This document shows, in pieces, positions 44,301 to 55,800 of a stretch of DNA of 64,000 bases. Under the pieces are notes generated by a model that was not told where the DNA came from, ran no database searches, and saw only the letters and a program-made list of their open reading frames with translations. The number at the start of each line of letters is the position of its first letter. The first letter of the stretch is position 1. Source of the DNA: Cydia pomonella (lineage: Eukaryota; Arthropoda; Insecta; Lepidoptera; Tortricidae); assembly GCF_033807575.1 (NCBI RefSeq), contig NC_084710.1, forward strand, positions 19,076,357-19,140,356. The letters run 5' to 3'. The translations under genes were made by a program, and so were the position numbers.

Positions 44301-45978
44301 TAGCCCTGAATCACAGGTACTGAGAGACACTGCACTTTGTACTTCGCCCAATATTGATCGACGTCAACTTCTGTTACAAGGAACCAGTAAAGTACAAGAA
44401 AATATTGTAGCGCAAACTTCGGAACTAATGCTCCTGAGAGAATGTACTTGTCTACAAAAAATAATAGATAACCAAGCCATTGTGCCCGACCAAAAAAAGC
44501 CATATATACTTTACCATAACAGTGCACGGGGATGGTTAGTAAAACCCCTGCGCAAGCGAGTGTGCCCTGACGATGACGCAACAAATCCGGATCGAATTGA
44601 AAAAGACGAGCTACCCAAAATAGACTTGACGGCGGTAAGTAATAATAAATCTAAATGTTATTGTACTAGAAATATCCAAGAACGTACTTGTTGCAAAGAA
44701 GAAAAAGATGAGACACGGCCATTATTCGAAAAGGGACAAAGAACTTTACTCAGAAATGAATTAGATATAAATAGTCGTAGAAATTATGAGGAACCATATA
44801 ATAATATTAAAAGAAATTTCCAGGCTTATTTTTGCTCTTCTAAACGTGAACGAAAGGGGAAAATGTGTTCACTTTGTGAAAGAGGGTGTTCACGGCAAGG
44901 GACATCGTGTTCACACAGTGAAACAAATTGCTTTCGCCTTGAGAAGACCTGCTCAAACCATAGTGCTATGTGTTCACGCAGAGGACCAGAGTGTTTACGC
45001 AGAGAACCAGAATGTTCCCGCAGAGGACCAGAGTGTTTACGCAGAGAACCAGAATGTTCACGCAGAGGACCTGAGTGTTTACGCAGAGAACCAGAATGTT
45101 CACGCAGAGGACCAGAATGTTCACGCCGAGAACCAGAATTTTCATGCAGAGGACCAGAATGTTCACAAAGAGGACCAGAATGTTTACGCAGAGAACCAGA
45201 ATGTTCACGCAAAGGACCCGAGTGTTTACGCAGAGGACCAAAGTGTTTACGCAGAGACCCAGAGTGTTTATGCAGAGAACCAAAGTGTTCACGCAGAGAA
45301 CCACAGTGCTCAAGCAAAGAACCAGAATGTTCATGCAGAAGATCAAAGTGTTCACGCAGAGGACCAGAGTGTTTACGCAAAGAACCTGAGTGTTCATGTA
45401 GAGGACTAGACTGTTCAAGCGGAGAACCAGAATATTCGTGCAGAAGATCAAAGTGTTCAAGCAGAGAACCAAAATGTTCACGCAAAAAACGAACATGTTC
45501 ACGCAAAGAACCAACATGTTCACGCAGAGGACCAAAATGTTCACGCAAAGGACCAGACTGTTCATACAGAGGACCAGAATGTCCGCGTAAGGAACCAGCT
45601 TGTACACGCCGTGATAAAGCATGTTCACCGCGCAAAAACCTTGGAAAGTATGATTGCAATTGCTGCCAAAATGGATGGTGTCATGCTGGAATATATGAGT
45701 GTTCTTGTTGTAGAGATAAGAGGTGTAACTTAAGAAGTGCTATGCATCGTGCCCGAATTAAAATTCGTAAGTGTTTCTATAACCCAGCACCTTGTAATTA
45801 CGCAGATGATTGTGAATGGTTATGCCTTAGCACGCCGGTATATTGCTGTGAAAACTGCTGCCGCGGTTGTGGGAAGTGTTGCAAGTGCTTCATGCTGTGT
45901 ATAACCGCTGTTTTTTGGGTCCCCGTCATGATGTTAGTGTATTTCTTGCGGGATGTACTCTTTAATACGTGCTTTTGA
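41367..45978 (+). CDS. Large Cys-rich repeat protein, three-exon model (about 1212 aa)
   Basis: Exons 41367-41607, 42479-43946 (or 43970) and 44049-45978. Exon 1 ends ATCAGCA/GTACGT; exon 2 opens after TATATTTCCAG; the phase joins exactly (AGT Ser), and exon 2 is open back to that acceptor. Exon 3 is open from TGTTGCAG at 44048, with Cys-rich sequence for about 105 codons before its first Met, so it needs an upstream exon. Both candidate donors (GTGTTA, GTGTGT) are phase 2, as required, but weak. Exon 2 encodes repeated blocks (KIDAGQTTDYTNAHSSNK and its copy) each followed by CCCSK. Exon 3 encodes CKCC, CRCF, 37 tandem Cys heptads, then CCENCCRGCGKCCKCF and a hydrophobic end (FMLCITAVFWVPVMMLVYFL). 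Not homologous by eye to the module family. Function unknown. If exon 2 is not spliced on, its own stop is at 43990. Confidence 0.6.
41608..42478 (+). other. Intron 1 of the heptad gene
   Basis: GTACGT donor and TTTCCAG acceptor. The interior is AT-rich without recognised elements. A roughly inverted pair, TTCTCGAGATCGTTCTCCG (42120) and GATTCTCGAGAACG (42200), could be a degenerate MITE. Confidence 0.5.
44866..45642 (+). repeat. 21-bp coding minisatellite: 37 Cys heptads
   Basis: Exactly 777 bp, 37 units of 21 bp, each beginning with a Cys codon at nearly every unit (Phe or Tyr replaces it twice). The commonest units alternate CSRRGPE and CLRREPE. DNA units are variants of TGTTCACGCAGAGGACCAGA. 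Because the period is a multiple of three and the composition lacks stop words, long frames are open on both strands. These are by-products. Confidence 0.9.
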
Positions 45979-46072
45979 AGAGTTTTTTTATAAAGTATCT
46001 TGGTTCAAAAACGTTTTTACTTACTGTATACGTACCCTGGCACTTAACTGTATATTCGGACTCGATTAAAGT
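45979..46072. terminator. 3' flank of the heptad gene
   Basis: GATTAAAGTA near 46064 is a possible variant poly(A) signal. Too short to say more. Confidence 0.3.
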
Positions 46073-46611
46073 ATAGTACCTGGGCGACCGAGCTTTGCTC
46101 GGTTATAACTATTTATTGTAATATGGTGGTGTATAGGTGATAATCTACATAAACTTAAAAAGTAAAATGTGAACTGACAATTATTATTATTTACAATCGA
46201 TTTTAACCTTACAGCACTTGTCACAGAGTAACGCCATCTATTGTCAATTTCTCTTATTACATAGGTCATTTTTTTACTAAATTAAACTTGTCTAAAACAA
46301 TAAAAATTATTATTTTTTATATAAACTTGAACATATAAAAAAAAAAACAAAAGTCGGGCGAGATTCGAACCCGTTACACTCGTTTAGCAGTCCGCGTCTT
46401 AACCCGCTGGACCAGACGGACAGTGGCCAGCAACACGAAATTAGCGACCATATTCTGCGTCGAAAGAAAAACGCATGAAAACTCGAAAACACGCGTATTC
46501 CCAAACATAAGACTAATCTAGATAGATTGTATACCCCCAAAAACCCCCATATACCAAATTTCAGCGAAATCGTTAGAGCCGTTTCCGAGATCACAGAAAT
46601 ATATATATATA
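46073..46611. mobile_element. Inverted-repeat element M5 with tRNA-like core, copy A (right end lost)
   Basis: Left end GTACCTGGGCGACCGAGCTT. The interior holds, on the minus strand, a tRNA-like sequence with B box GGGTTCGAATCTCGCC (about 46355-46430). The inverse right arm seen in copy B is missing; the copy ends in an AT microsatellite (46602-46611) where copy B begins. Confidence 0.7.
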
Positions 46612-47096
46612 TAGTACCTGGGCGACCGAGCTTTGCTCGGTTATAACTATTTATTGTAATATGGTGGTGTATAGGTGAAAATCTTAACTAATTTTTTTTT
46701 TACTAAATTAAACTTGTCTAAAACAATAAAAATTAAAAAAATATATTTCTGTGATCTGTATTTCTGAGTCTTATGTTTGGGAAAACGTGTGTTTTCGAGT
46801 TTTCATGCGTTTTTCTTTCGACGCAGAATATGGTCGCTAATTTCGTGTTGCCGGCCACTGTCCGTCTAGTCCAGCGGGTTAAGACGCGGACTGCTAAACG
46901 AGTGTTACGGGTTCGAATCTCGCCCGGTGACTAACTTTTTTTTTTATATGTTCAATTTTATATATCATTTTTATTTTTTATTGTTTTAGACAAGTTTAAT
47001 TTAGGAAAAAAATGTAGTTAAGATTATCACCTATACACCACCATATTACAATAAATAGTTATAACCGAGCAACGCTCGGTCGCCCAGGTACTATAT
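46612..47096. mobile_element. Inverted-repeat element M5 with tRNA-like core, copy B (complete)
   Basis: Terminal arms of about 120 bp: GTACCTGGGCGACCGAGCTT at the left, AACGCTCGGTCGCCCAGGTAC at the right, both continuing through ACTATTTATTGTAATATGG and TAAACTTGTCTAAAACAATA. The core, on the plus strand, is tRNA-like (CCAGCGGGTTAAGACGCG, loop GACTGCTAAAC, B box GGGTTCGAATC, 46860-46925). Flanked by TA repeats on both sides. Its core is inverted relative to copy A. Confidence 0.75.
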
Positions 47097-47254
47097 ATAT
47101 ATATACAAGAATTGCTCGTTTAAAGGTATACGATAACATAATAAGGTATGGAGTAGTCCATCAGATGTAATTAAATATATGTTTATTTTCGTTACAGCTT
47201 ATTTAAAAAAAAACCGTATGCGTAAACAAGCCGTAATTGTCCAATATAATGTCA

Positions 47255-47860
47255 AGGGCCCTCCACACTCGTGCGCGAATCGAGGCGCGAAGCCGCGAAC
47301 GCGAGTGTGGATGGTCCTCACGTCGATTTCGCAGATTGTTTACGCCATCGCGCCTTATTCCCCGTTTTTTGTCGGTATTTGGCCCGCGTCAAAGGAGACG
47401 CCAAGCCCAAGCGCGAACTTGCAAGACTCCACACTCGCAATCGCTTCGCGCCGCGATTCGCTCACGCGTCGGTTTATCTATTAAACTGTCATAACCTTCT
47501 ATGGCGGCTACTTGGTTATTGGGTGCGAACTTGATCAACCAAAAATCAATTTGACAGTTCCCAGTTTGAATCAGTGCCTTGCCGCAAACTAAATCCGATC
47601 AGCTGACGCTGCGGCGCTATCGTGCCGCGAACTAAACTGCGAAATCGCCGTGAAGTTGTGCGAGTGTGGAGTCTACGTCAACGTCGCGGTATAGGGACCG
47701 TGCGCGTAGGAGGGTCTGCCATCTTGTGGCCTGAATCGGAATCATAAACATGTACATTTACACGTCACGTGTTTTCTTGTGCATAGTTTTTTTTTTCCCC
47801 TTTGTTCGCTCCGCGAAGTCGCGCCGCGATTCACGCGCATAGTCTGGAGGGGGCTTCAGA
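47255..47860. mobile_element. GC-rich inverted-repeat element (about 600 bp)
   Basis: GGGCCCTCCACACTCG..CGCGAATCG at the left faces CGCGATTCACGCGC..GTCTGGAGGGGGC at the right. Internal CGAGTGTGGA words repeat. The short frames inside (47179-47534) are accounted for by the arms. 47690-47800 also matches, inverted, 57000-57090 in AMSH intron 8. Confidence 0.6.
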
Positions 47861-48060
47861 TATTAGATAAAGTGTAGCCAACGTGGATGCGGGGATGCCA
47901 TATTAAAAAAAAAAAACAACTTGTGTTAAGTGAAATAGATGGCGCATTTTTTTCGAATCAGGCGTCTGTCCCGCCCCTGGCGTAGGATTTATTATTATTA
48001 AAGCTTTTTTTTCCACTTAACAAGTTTGGCAATGTATTTCTAATTTACAACTATTTCTTC
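47861..48060. other. Gene-free DNA
   Basis: AT-rich with A and T runs; nothing recognised. Confidence 0.3.
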
Positions 48061-48068
48061 CATCTTTG

Positions 48069-48520
48069 TTATGTGGCCCCTCTGAGGGTAAAAGCCTCCT
48101 CCATTCCTTTCCACCTTCCTCTGTCCTTTGCCATATGCATCCAACATTTTCCTGCTGTGGTTATTATATCATCGGCCCATCTTTTCTTTTGTCTTCCCCA
48201 TTTTCTTTTGCCTGTTGGGCCCAGCCATTTAGTTATTTGGTAAGTCCATCTCCTGTCTTCGTATCTTGACAAGTGCCCGTCCCAGTTCCACTTCTGTTTT
48301 AAACTAAATTCAAGGGCATCTGTCAATTTAGTTTTCATGCGGATGTCTGCGTTTCTCGTTTTTTGTATTTTTCTCAGCCTCAGTATACTTCGTTCCATAG
48401 CATGTTGAAAAGATAAAATTTTATTTTTTACTTTTTCGGTGTAGACCCATGTCTGGCTAGCGTAAGTTAAGCTTGGAAGAATGGAAGAGTCCATTATATT
48501 CTTTTTTATATTGAGCGTAG
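48069..48520 (-). pseudogene. RTE-like LINE, C-terminal RT fragment
   Basis: 141 open codons on the minus strand: SLTYASQTWVYTEKVKNKILSFQHAM, then KLTDALEFSLKQKWNWDGHLSRYEDRRWTY and KRKWGRQKKRWADDIITTAGKCWMHMAKDRGRW. This is the post-RT C-terminal region of RTE-like elements (GRP.K.W.DDI..AG..W.. pattern). 5' truncated near 48520. Distinct in sequence from the RT at 16142-17998. Confidence 0.75.
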
Positions 48521-48827
48521 GGTTAGGTTAGGGTAAACAGCCTAGTAATATAACATGATTTCCAGTAAAGACAGTACAGCACAAAGAAATGTATATATTA
48601 TTGCAATGTTCAGCCGCCAGAGTGCAGCACTAGCACCTATAGTTAACCATACAGTGACTTATACATACTGGGCCGGTGTTCGTCAATTGCGGGCATTTTT
48701 CTCTGTCACTAATTACCCGGACCCGGATACGTCCTTAAATGATTTCGGACCCGGGTACGTCCTTAATCGACGTCCAAAAGAGAGGCCCATAGGCATTGTG
48801 AATGTCATCTCGCTTTGTGTGGTAGGG

Positions 48828-49110
48828 CACAGCCAGTGGATGTCATTCCAGATCTAGAGCAGAGTCCAACTGGGGAAGTACCTCCACCTTACAGAAAACA
48901 GCAACAAATAACACTAGACCCTACTCATAGTGTTGTGTTCCTGCCGGTGAGTAAGGTTGCCAGAGCTCAACGAGTGGGGGGGCGGGTTTAAGGTCGGCAA
49001 CGCGCATGTAACGCCTCTGGAGTTGCAGGCGTACATAGGCTACGGATACTGCTTACCATCAGGCGGGCCGTATGCTTGTTTGCTACCGACGTAGTGTAAA
49101 AAAAAACCTC
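48828..49110 (+). mobile_element. SINE-like repeat family S2, copy 2
   Basis: Near-identical to 40020-40302, with G-run length and a few substitutions differing. It sits about 700 bp upstream of the AMSH start codon. Confidence 0.8.
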
Positions 49111-49811
49111 CTAATGAGAGTAAAAGAGAAAGATCTCCGCAATTTGCGAATTTTGGTTTTCGCGGTAAGCCCCATGTTTTTTAAAGTTTATTCGGGCGGT
49201 AAACAGTATTTTTTGACAAGATTTCACAGATAATAAATATGACTTTGATGCACCAAGGCGGTAAGTTTACAAAGGGCCTATCGGGAAATATCTGCCTCTT
49301 TATCGCTCGAATATGCGAGAGTGATAGAGAGGCTAGATAACGAAATTTCGATTTTCTTGTTTCACGGTAGACCTTTAAATTGTGATGGATTGTGGTAGTG
49401 GCGCCTCCAACGCAGACTTTCACGTAAAATTCCCCATTGATGACATATAAATAACAGTTTCATTTCATAGTCTGCGCTATCAAAATCACTGCAGAGTTAT
49501 CTCGGTTTAACTCTAAATTCCTCAGTATTTCCAGAAATTATATAAACTTTTATATTTAACTAAATATTTAACTCGGGGGAGAAATCAGAACGCACTGCCT
49601 AATCTGACACTTCTGACAGTGACAAGTTTACTGTGACATAAGACATAAGTGACATTGACAGTATTGACAGTACGGAATGAAAACTTTAAGAAATAGTACT
49701 AGCGCAAATCGGAATTTCCACCGATTATTCCTAATTTTCCCTTACTCAAATATAAACTGTAATTGTTAAACTTTTCTACTAATCGCTTGGGGTGCTTTTG
49801 TGACATTAGAC
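49111..49811 (+). promoter_or_regulatory. Upstream and 5' leader region of AMSH
   Basis: 49300-49375 is the old repeat also seen near 9030-9110. 49580-49680 contains clustered TGACAGT-like words. No TATA box or clear initiator was recognised, so the promoter is unlocated. Confidence 0.25.
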
Positions 49812-52800
49812 ATGATGCAGTCACAGGAAAAGCGTCCTAAACATGTAGACTTGGCCTCTTTAGATCCTTCGGCGCGAGTCAAACAACTAGCTAACTATGG
49901 AGCCATGGTGGAGGTGGACCCCAACGTACCTCCGAGGAGGTAAGTCCGAAATTAGACTGTCGTGACCATTAGGTCTAGGGCCAATGAAAATAGTCCTTGA
50001 GTTGCATCATGATGTGAGTCATACTCCGTTGATGTTTATGGGTGAATCAACTTTTTTTGTTTTGTTATCCTGTCCCGTTGTCCAAGGGACAACAGTGGCA
50101 CAGTTTGTTTGAAGAGACGTTGCATGCCGTTCTATTAATTTTAATTTTAGTTAAATTTTAAATTTTATTTATTAATTTATTAATAGCTTAAGTCTATATG
50201 TCTTACTGTACTTATATTGTTCATCCTAAGATACTGGAATAAGCTGTGGTTACCTATAATTGGACAAACATCTACCCTTAATGTTATGTAAGCTACAGAT
50301 TATTTTTTCTCTGATGTATTGTCTGTTGGTGATCCTAAATAAATTAAAAAAAAAAAAAAAAAAAAATTAACATGCTTAGTAGGGGGCCCATTATGGATAT
50401 TGGTTATAACGACCACAAAAACGCAAGTTTGATACATTTAAGTACCATAAAGTCAGTATTTCAATTAACTTTTGTCCCCTGGACAACTAATCGTAACTAT
50501 GGCAACGATGTGATGTGCCATATCAATTATCATCCTTCATTTAAATTTACTTCATTTAATAGTAGCGCTATGTTCATTCATTTCATAGTTAAATGGCTCA
50601 ATATATTTTAGTTTCTCAAAATTTGAAATGATCTGTGGGATCAAGTCACTGAGTTATAAAATAAATTAACTCTTGTATTTAGAATTTTGCTTATTGTTGT
50701 GCTGAACAATATTGTCTTAATTTTTATCTCGAATTGTCTTCTCATCTCATTACCTGAGTGTCAATGTCTCAAGGGTCCTAATCATATATCATTGTATGGA
50801 AATCACTACCTTAATGAATATCCTAAAGGAATAAACCTGAGGTTTATGCAGATTTGGTCAGTACAATCATTATTAGCACCTAGACTTGCAAGATCAAATG
50901 ACCCTATTCTTTGGAGAAAAAAAAACACATTTTGGCACTTTGGTTGCAAGAAACAATAGTCTCCTCGTAATACCTATGTTATCAATAATCAACAAAGTTT
51001 TATAAAGTAATTTATTTGTTAGCCACATGTGTTTTGAGTTACTATTCAGATTTATAAATTTTTTGTCCTATTCAATGTTTAGCTTAATGAAAATTCGGAA
51101 CTTAAAATTATTGTTTGGTAGATTTTTCACTTTGTGCACATGCAAAAATTATGGAGAACACTTTTTTAATTTCGACAAACTATACATTTATTATATAAGT
51201 AGTTTTAGTAGTAGTTAGTGGTTTCTATCTTGTTGACTAACTAGTCAACAAGATAGAAACCACTATGATGGGGTATTTTCAATGTGGATTTGGACCTCTC
51301 ATACACTTAAATATCCTCCAAGTGGATAAGTTACATTTAGTCAGTTATTATCATTTTAGATACTACCGATCAGGCTTAGAAATGGTCCGTATGGCAAATG
51401 TATACCTAGCAGAAGGCAGCCTCGAAAACGCATACATCTTATACATGAAGTTCATGACCCTCTTCCTTGAGAAGATGCGGAAGCACCCGGAGTATGCATC
51501 AGTGTCGGCGCAGGTGAAGAGTGTGAACCAGGCCAAGCTGAAGGAGGTGATGCCTAAAGCGGAGAAGCTGAAGCAGAAATTGTTGGAGCAGTTTGCTAAA
51601 GAGCATAAGTTGTATCAGGAGAATGAGGTTTGACTTTGAACTTGATCTTCTATCCTTGTGAGGCCCACCATACAAAACTTTCCTAACTTTAATTTGAACC
51701 TTGTTATATAGTAAATTGGGTTTATTTTCGGTTGTTTGAGAAAGCAATGAAACAAAAAAAATACTACATTATTTGGTTTAGGAAAGATTAGATTGAAACA
51801 GAGTGTACATTGTGGTTTGTGATGTATATTGGGCCATATATTGATTATTTACTTTAAAAGGAATCAAAACCAAACCACTACAACCACACATTATATTAAC
51901 CATGATAAGGTTTGTTGTTGGCCAAAAACTGCAAAATTTGTTATTTATTTGAGTTTAGCCTGTACGAAAAAATTTCCCATACCATTTTTATGACAATGAA
52001 TATGTTTATTGGAAAATTAATATCATTGGGAAATATTCATTGATATAAAAATGGCATGTAAAGGTCTTACCTACAAAACAAGGCAGGGCAAACCCAAATA
52101 AATAAATATTGTAAAACAAACATGTAGGCATTAAAAAATATTTAATGAATAAGGTATGATTTTTGCACTGATAATTGTTTTAGGTGAAAAGACGTTTAGC
52201 AGAGGATCAGAGGAAAAAGCAAGAGCAAGATGATGCCAAGTTAGCGGAGAGACTGCAGGCCGACGAGGATGGACGTGATCACCCACATTTGAAGGGTGCA
52301 GTATGTATAATTTTTAATTTAGCTATTCTAATTGACCTACAATCTACAGTGTATCAAGCGAATTTTAAGAAAGGAGAGAAGTATCTACTGTTGATGCAGT
52401 CACAGATTTTATTTGAATCATTTAGATACCTACACTTTGGATCTTTTGAGTTTTGACCCCTTCACTTTTACTTTTAACATGTACCTACAGAAAAAAAAAA
52501 TTATAATGTTTTCAACTAAAGGGTATCAGCACATTGTTGGTTGTTGATAAAGTTGATTTCAAATTGAACCTATATAAAAATAGCACCTTATTGAGTAAAT
52601 TCTAAGCTTGAATTAATGTGTAAATTATTGGATTTTCTACACAACATGTAACCCATTTAATTGTGATTTTCTTAATGTTCACGCATTCACTGCTAACACG
52701 CGCTACGCGTTATAAGCGTAGCTGATTACTTGGCTTATCCGCTATGTAGCGAAAAGCGCTTTCGAACAGAGAATCTAATCGAAATGTGTTAAACATGGTT

Positions 52801-55800
52801 TACACTTATACTTTTCAGGTCTCCAGCTATGTTTTGATGGGATAAATACTTATTAAAATATGTCATCTGTTTGCCCAGGACAAATGGGCAGTGTCCCCAT
52901 CCGCGCCGCCCGTGGATGGAGTCCTGTACCCGGACGACTTCGCGGCCACGCCGCCGCGCGCGCCGCCGCACAACTACGAGCCCGTGCCGCCGCTTATCCC
53001 GCCATCGCACCAGTTAGTACAGTCCAATTGGAAGACACTATATTATTATTCATATAGAAACACCAGCCAATATTATTCTTATCCATATTGATATAAGGCC
53101 ATAAGGACGCCTTGACAGGTTATTCGTTTAAAGATACAAGCAAATGTCGTCCTTATGGCAAGCGACAAAGTGGGACTTTATGCGGGCCGCGGTCACATGT
53201 AGGTACCAGCCAATACTATTCTTATCTATATGGAAATTGACCAGCCAGTACTATTTCATATATAAACCAGCCGAAAAAATTAAAATGATTTTTGAGTAAT
53301 AACCTATTTTTAAGAAAATACAGTTTGGTGCCTTTTTTTACATAAGAACATATCTGAGTCAAGGAACATAATTCCTTTATATATTTAGACGTAAAAATTT
53401 GCCAAGACAAATTCAATGTTGATGTGTCAAAAAACTATTAAAATTAGAATGAAACGTATGACCTTTTTGACATTTTTAAAGGCTGGCTCTCTAGGCGGCT
53501 AGAAATTAAGATTTTCATAATATAAATTTTACTATGTATTTTTCATTTAACTGTAAATAGGTGGAACTGAGCGAGTACATGCGCGAGGAAATTGCCGGGC
53601 GCGTATGCTCGTTCTGTGTGGAGCCACCTAGTGACAACATAATGTGTTTGCAGAGACAGCACCCCGGCGGGCCTGGCGCCGGGCCTGTGCGGCCTGCGCG
53701 CCGTGCTGGTGCCGGCGCGGCTCATGGCGCACTTCCTGCGCCTCGCGCAGCCCAACACGACGCGAGACATCGAGACGTGCGGCATCCTCGCCGGCAAGCT
53801 GGTTAGTCCACGAGTCCATTTTTAAGGTCTCCGACAGTAGTGGAAGATACTTTTGTCTCATCTTCAACAATATTTTAAGATACTTTTGTCTCAAACCGAC
53901 TTTAGACAAGTACAGATTTAGGTAACTTTATTATGATAAACGCTGCAAAAAAGTCATGTGATAAGTTTATGGCAAAAAAAACATTTTTGGTACAAGCTTT
54001 TATCGCTGACTGTACTTTGCTTTCCACGGACAACTAATAATTATCGAGACAATTTTAAAAACTCAAACGCAATTAGGTTGCGTTGTTTTATCATAGAGTT
54101 CCTACTGGCCCCCTCCTGTCTCCGTCATTAGATCAGCTCGATGGTACCATAATATTAATAATGCATTGTCACCCAACTTAAATATGTATGCAAATTTTCA
54201 GCTTCATCGGAAACCGAGAAGTGGGTCAAATTTGCGAGTTAAATAAAAGCTTGTAAAATGACAGCAAGTCTGAATTAAAAGCCAATTGCCTTTTCCACGC
54301 AGCTAGTTAAATTTAGGCACGTCTAAAGGCAGCTTAGGGAGCCTATGTAGATATGATGTAGTATGTCAGTTCCGACCTACCAATACCAAACCAATTTATG
54401 GCGCTTACTCCATTTTCTGCATGTCATATGTCATTAAAGGTATTTAACCTAAACAGCATAATATAATAATATGGGATCAAAACTGACTCCTTTTGTTTAA
54501 TAAATTTTGATAGCTAATAGAAAACTATATTCTGAATCCAGGAGCGCGACCAGCTAAAGATCACGCACGTGATCATCCCGCAGCAGACCGGCACCGCGGA
54601 CTCGTGCAGCACCAACAACGAGGAGGACATCTTCCTGTACCAGGACCAAAACAACCTCATCACGCTGGGCTGGATACATGTAAGATCTGGGGAATCTAAA
54701 TTAATATATGGGAATCACCACGCGATGTTTCGTAGTATTTGTCATCTGAATACATTTTTAATTTTCAATTGGCGTTGCAAATATCTCAAGTTCCTACAAC
54801 ATTTGACTAAATATGTTTTTTGTCAAACATTTCATTTTTGATACAAGCTTTTATCACTGACTGTACTTTTCTTTCGACAAGCAACTATACTTGGCGCAAA
54901 AGTGGCGAGTCAGGTCATAATCCCATCTCTTTCACTCTTGGTTGGTCTTAACAAGGGTAAAGGAGATAGCATTATGATCTCAGTGGCCAGTTAGTTTTGC
55001 GGCAAGTATAATACTCATCGAGACAATTCTAACAACTCCAAACACAATTACGTAGTCATATTTCATCACAGAGTTCCTATGGCCACCTCCTGTCTCCATC
55101 ATCAGATCAGCTCGTTGCTCTATATTGCATTGTCAGCCGACTTACATATGTATGCAAATTTTCAGCTTCATTGGAAACCGGAAAGTGGGTCAAATTTAAC
55201 TTGCAAGATTTGATTACAGACAGACAACGGGACAGATGAAATCAGAAATCAGAAATATTTATTGTGCAAACTGTGTAGGTACAAGAATATGACTTAGGTA
55301 CATTTTTTGATGAGTATCAACAGTTTTACCCTTCTCGGGTATACAATTATTTTTAACTTAAACTAGGTTTTAATATTTTATCTTAAACTATATTTTAATA
55401 TACATTTAGGTTTACATAGTTATAAAATTCTTTTAAATTATAGAAAACTTTGTCTATTAAAAAGTTTTTTAAGCATCTTTTAAAAGTATTTCCTTCGAGG
55501 CTTTTTATTTCGTTTGGCAGATGGTTGAAGACATTAATAGCAGATATGAACGTACTTTTTTTATATATTGAGGTGCTAGTTCTCGGAAGTACCATATTGT
55601 ACTTATATTGTGATCTGATATTTTCTTTGCATGAACGCTTTGTGAAATATTCAGGGTGTTTTTTTACAAATAGGCTTAATTCTAATATATAAATACCGGT
55701 ATAAAATTAATAAAAGTTTGTAAAAACAGCTGGACACAGAACTTCTCTTACGATCGTTACATTTGGTTTAATTTATGGCATCATTTTGCAATGTATGATT

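Noticed and set aside
44826..45659. 277-codon and 220-codon minus frames across the heptad array
   Set aside because: The 21-bp period keeps all frames open; no independent start, motif or composition. The Cys-periodic plus frame joins non-repetitive coding sequence on both sides.
48520..48540. TTAGGTTAGGG as telomeric repeat
   Set aside because: Only two or three imperfect units; chance or fragment junction.
52860..53091. Plus frames starting at 52860 and 52891
   Set aside because: Wrong-phase readings of AMSH exon 4; only the frame after TTTGCCCAG joins exons 3 and 5.
53547..53653. Earlier acceptor for AMSH exon 5 (AAATAG at about 53560)
   Set aside because: It would bring a stop codon in the required phase; the TTTGCAG acceptor at 53653 joins in frame.
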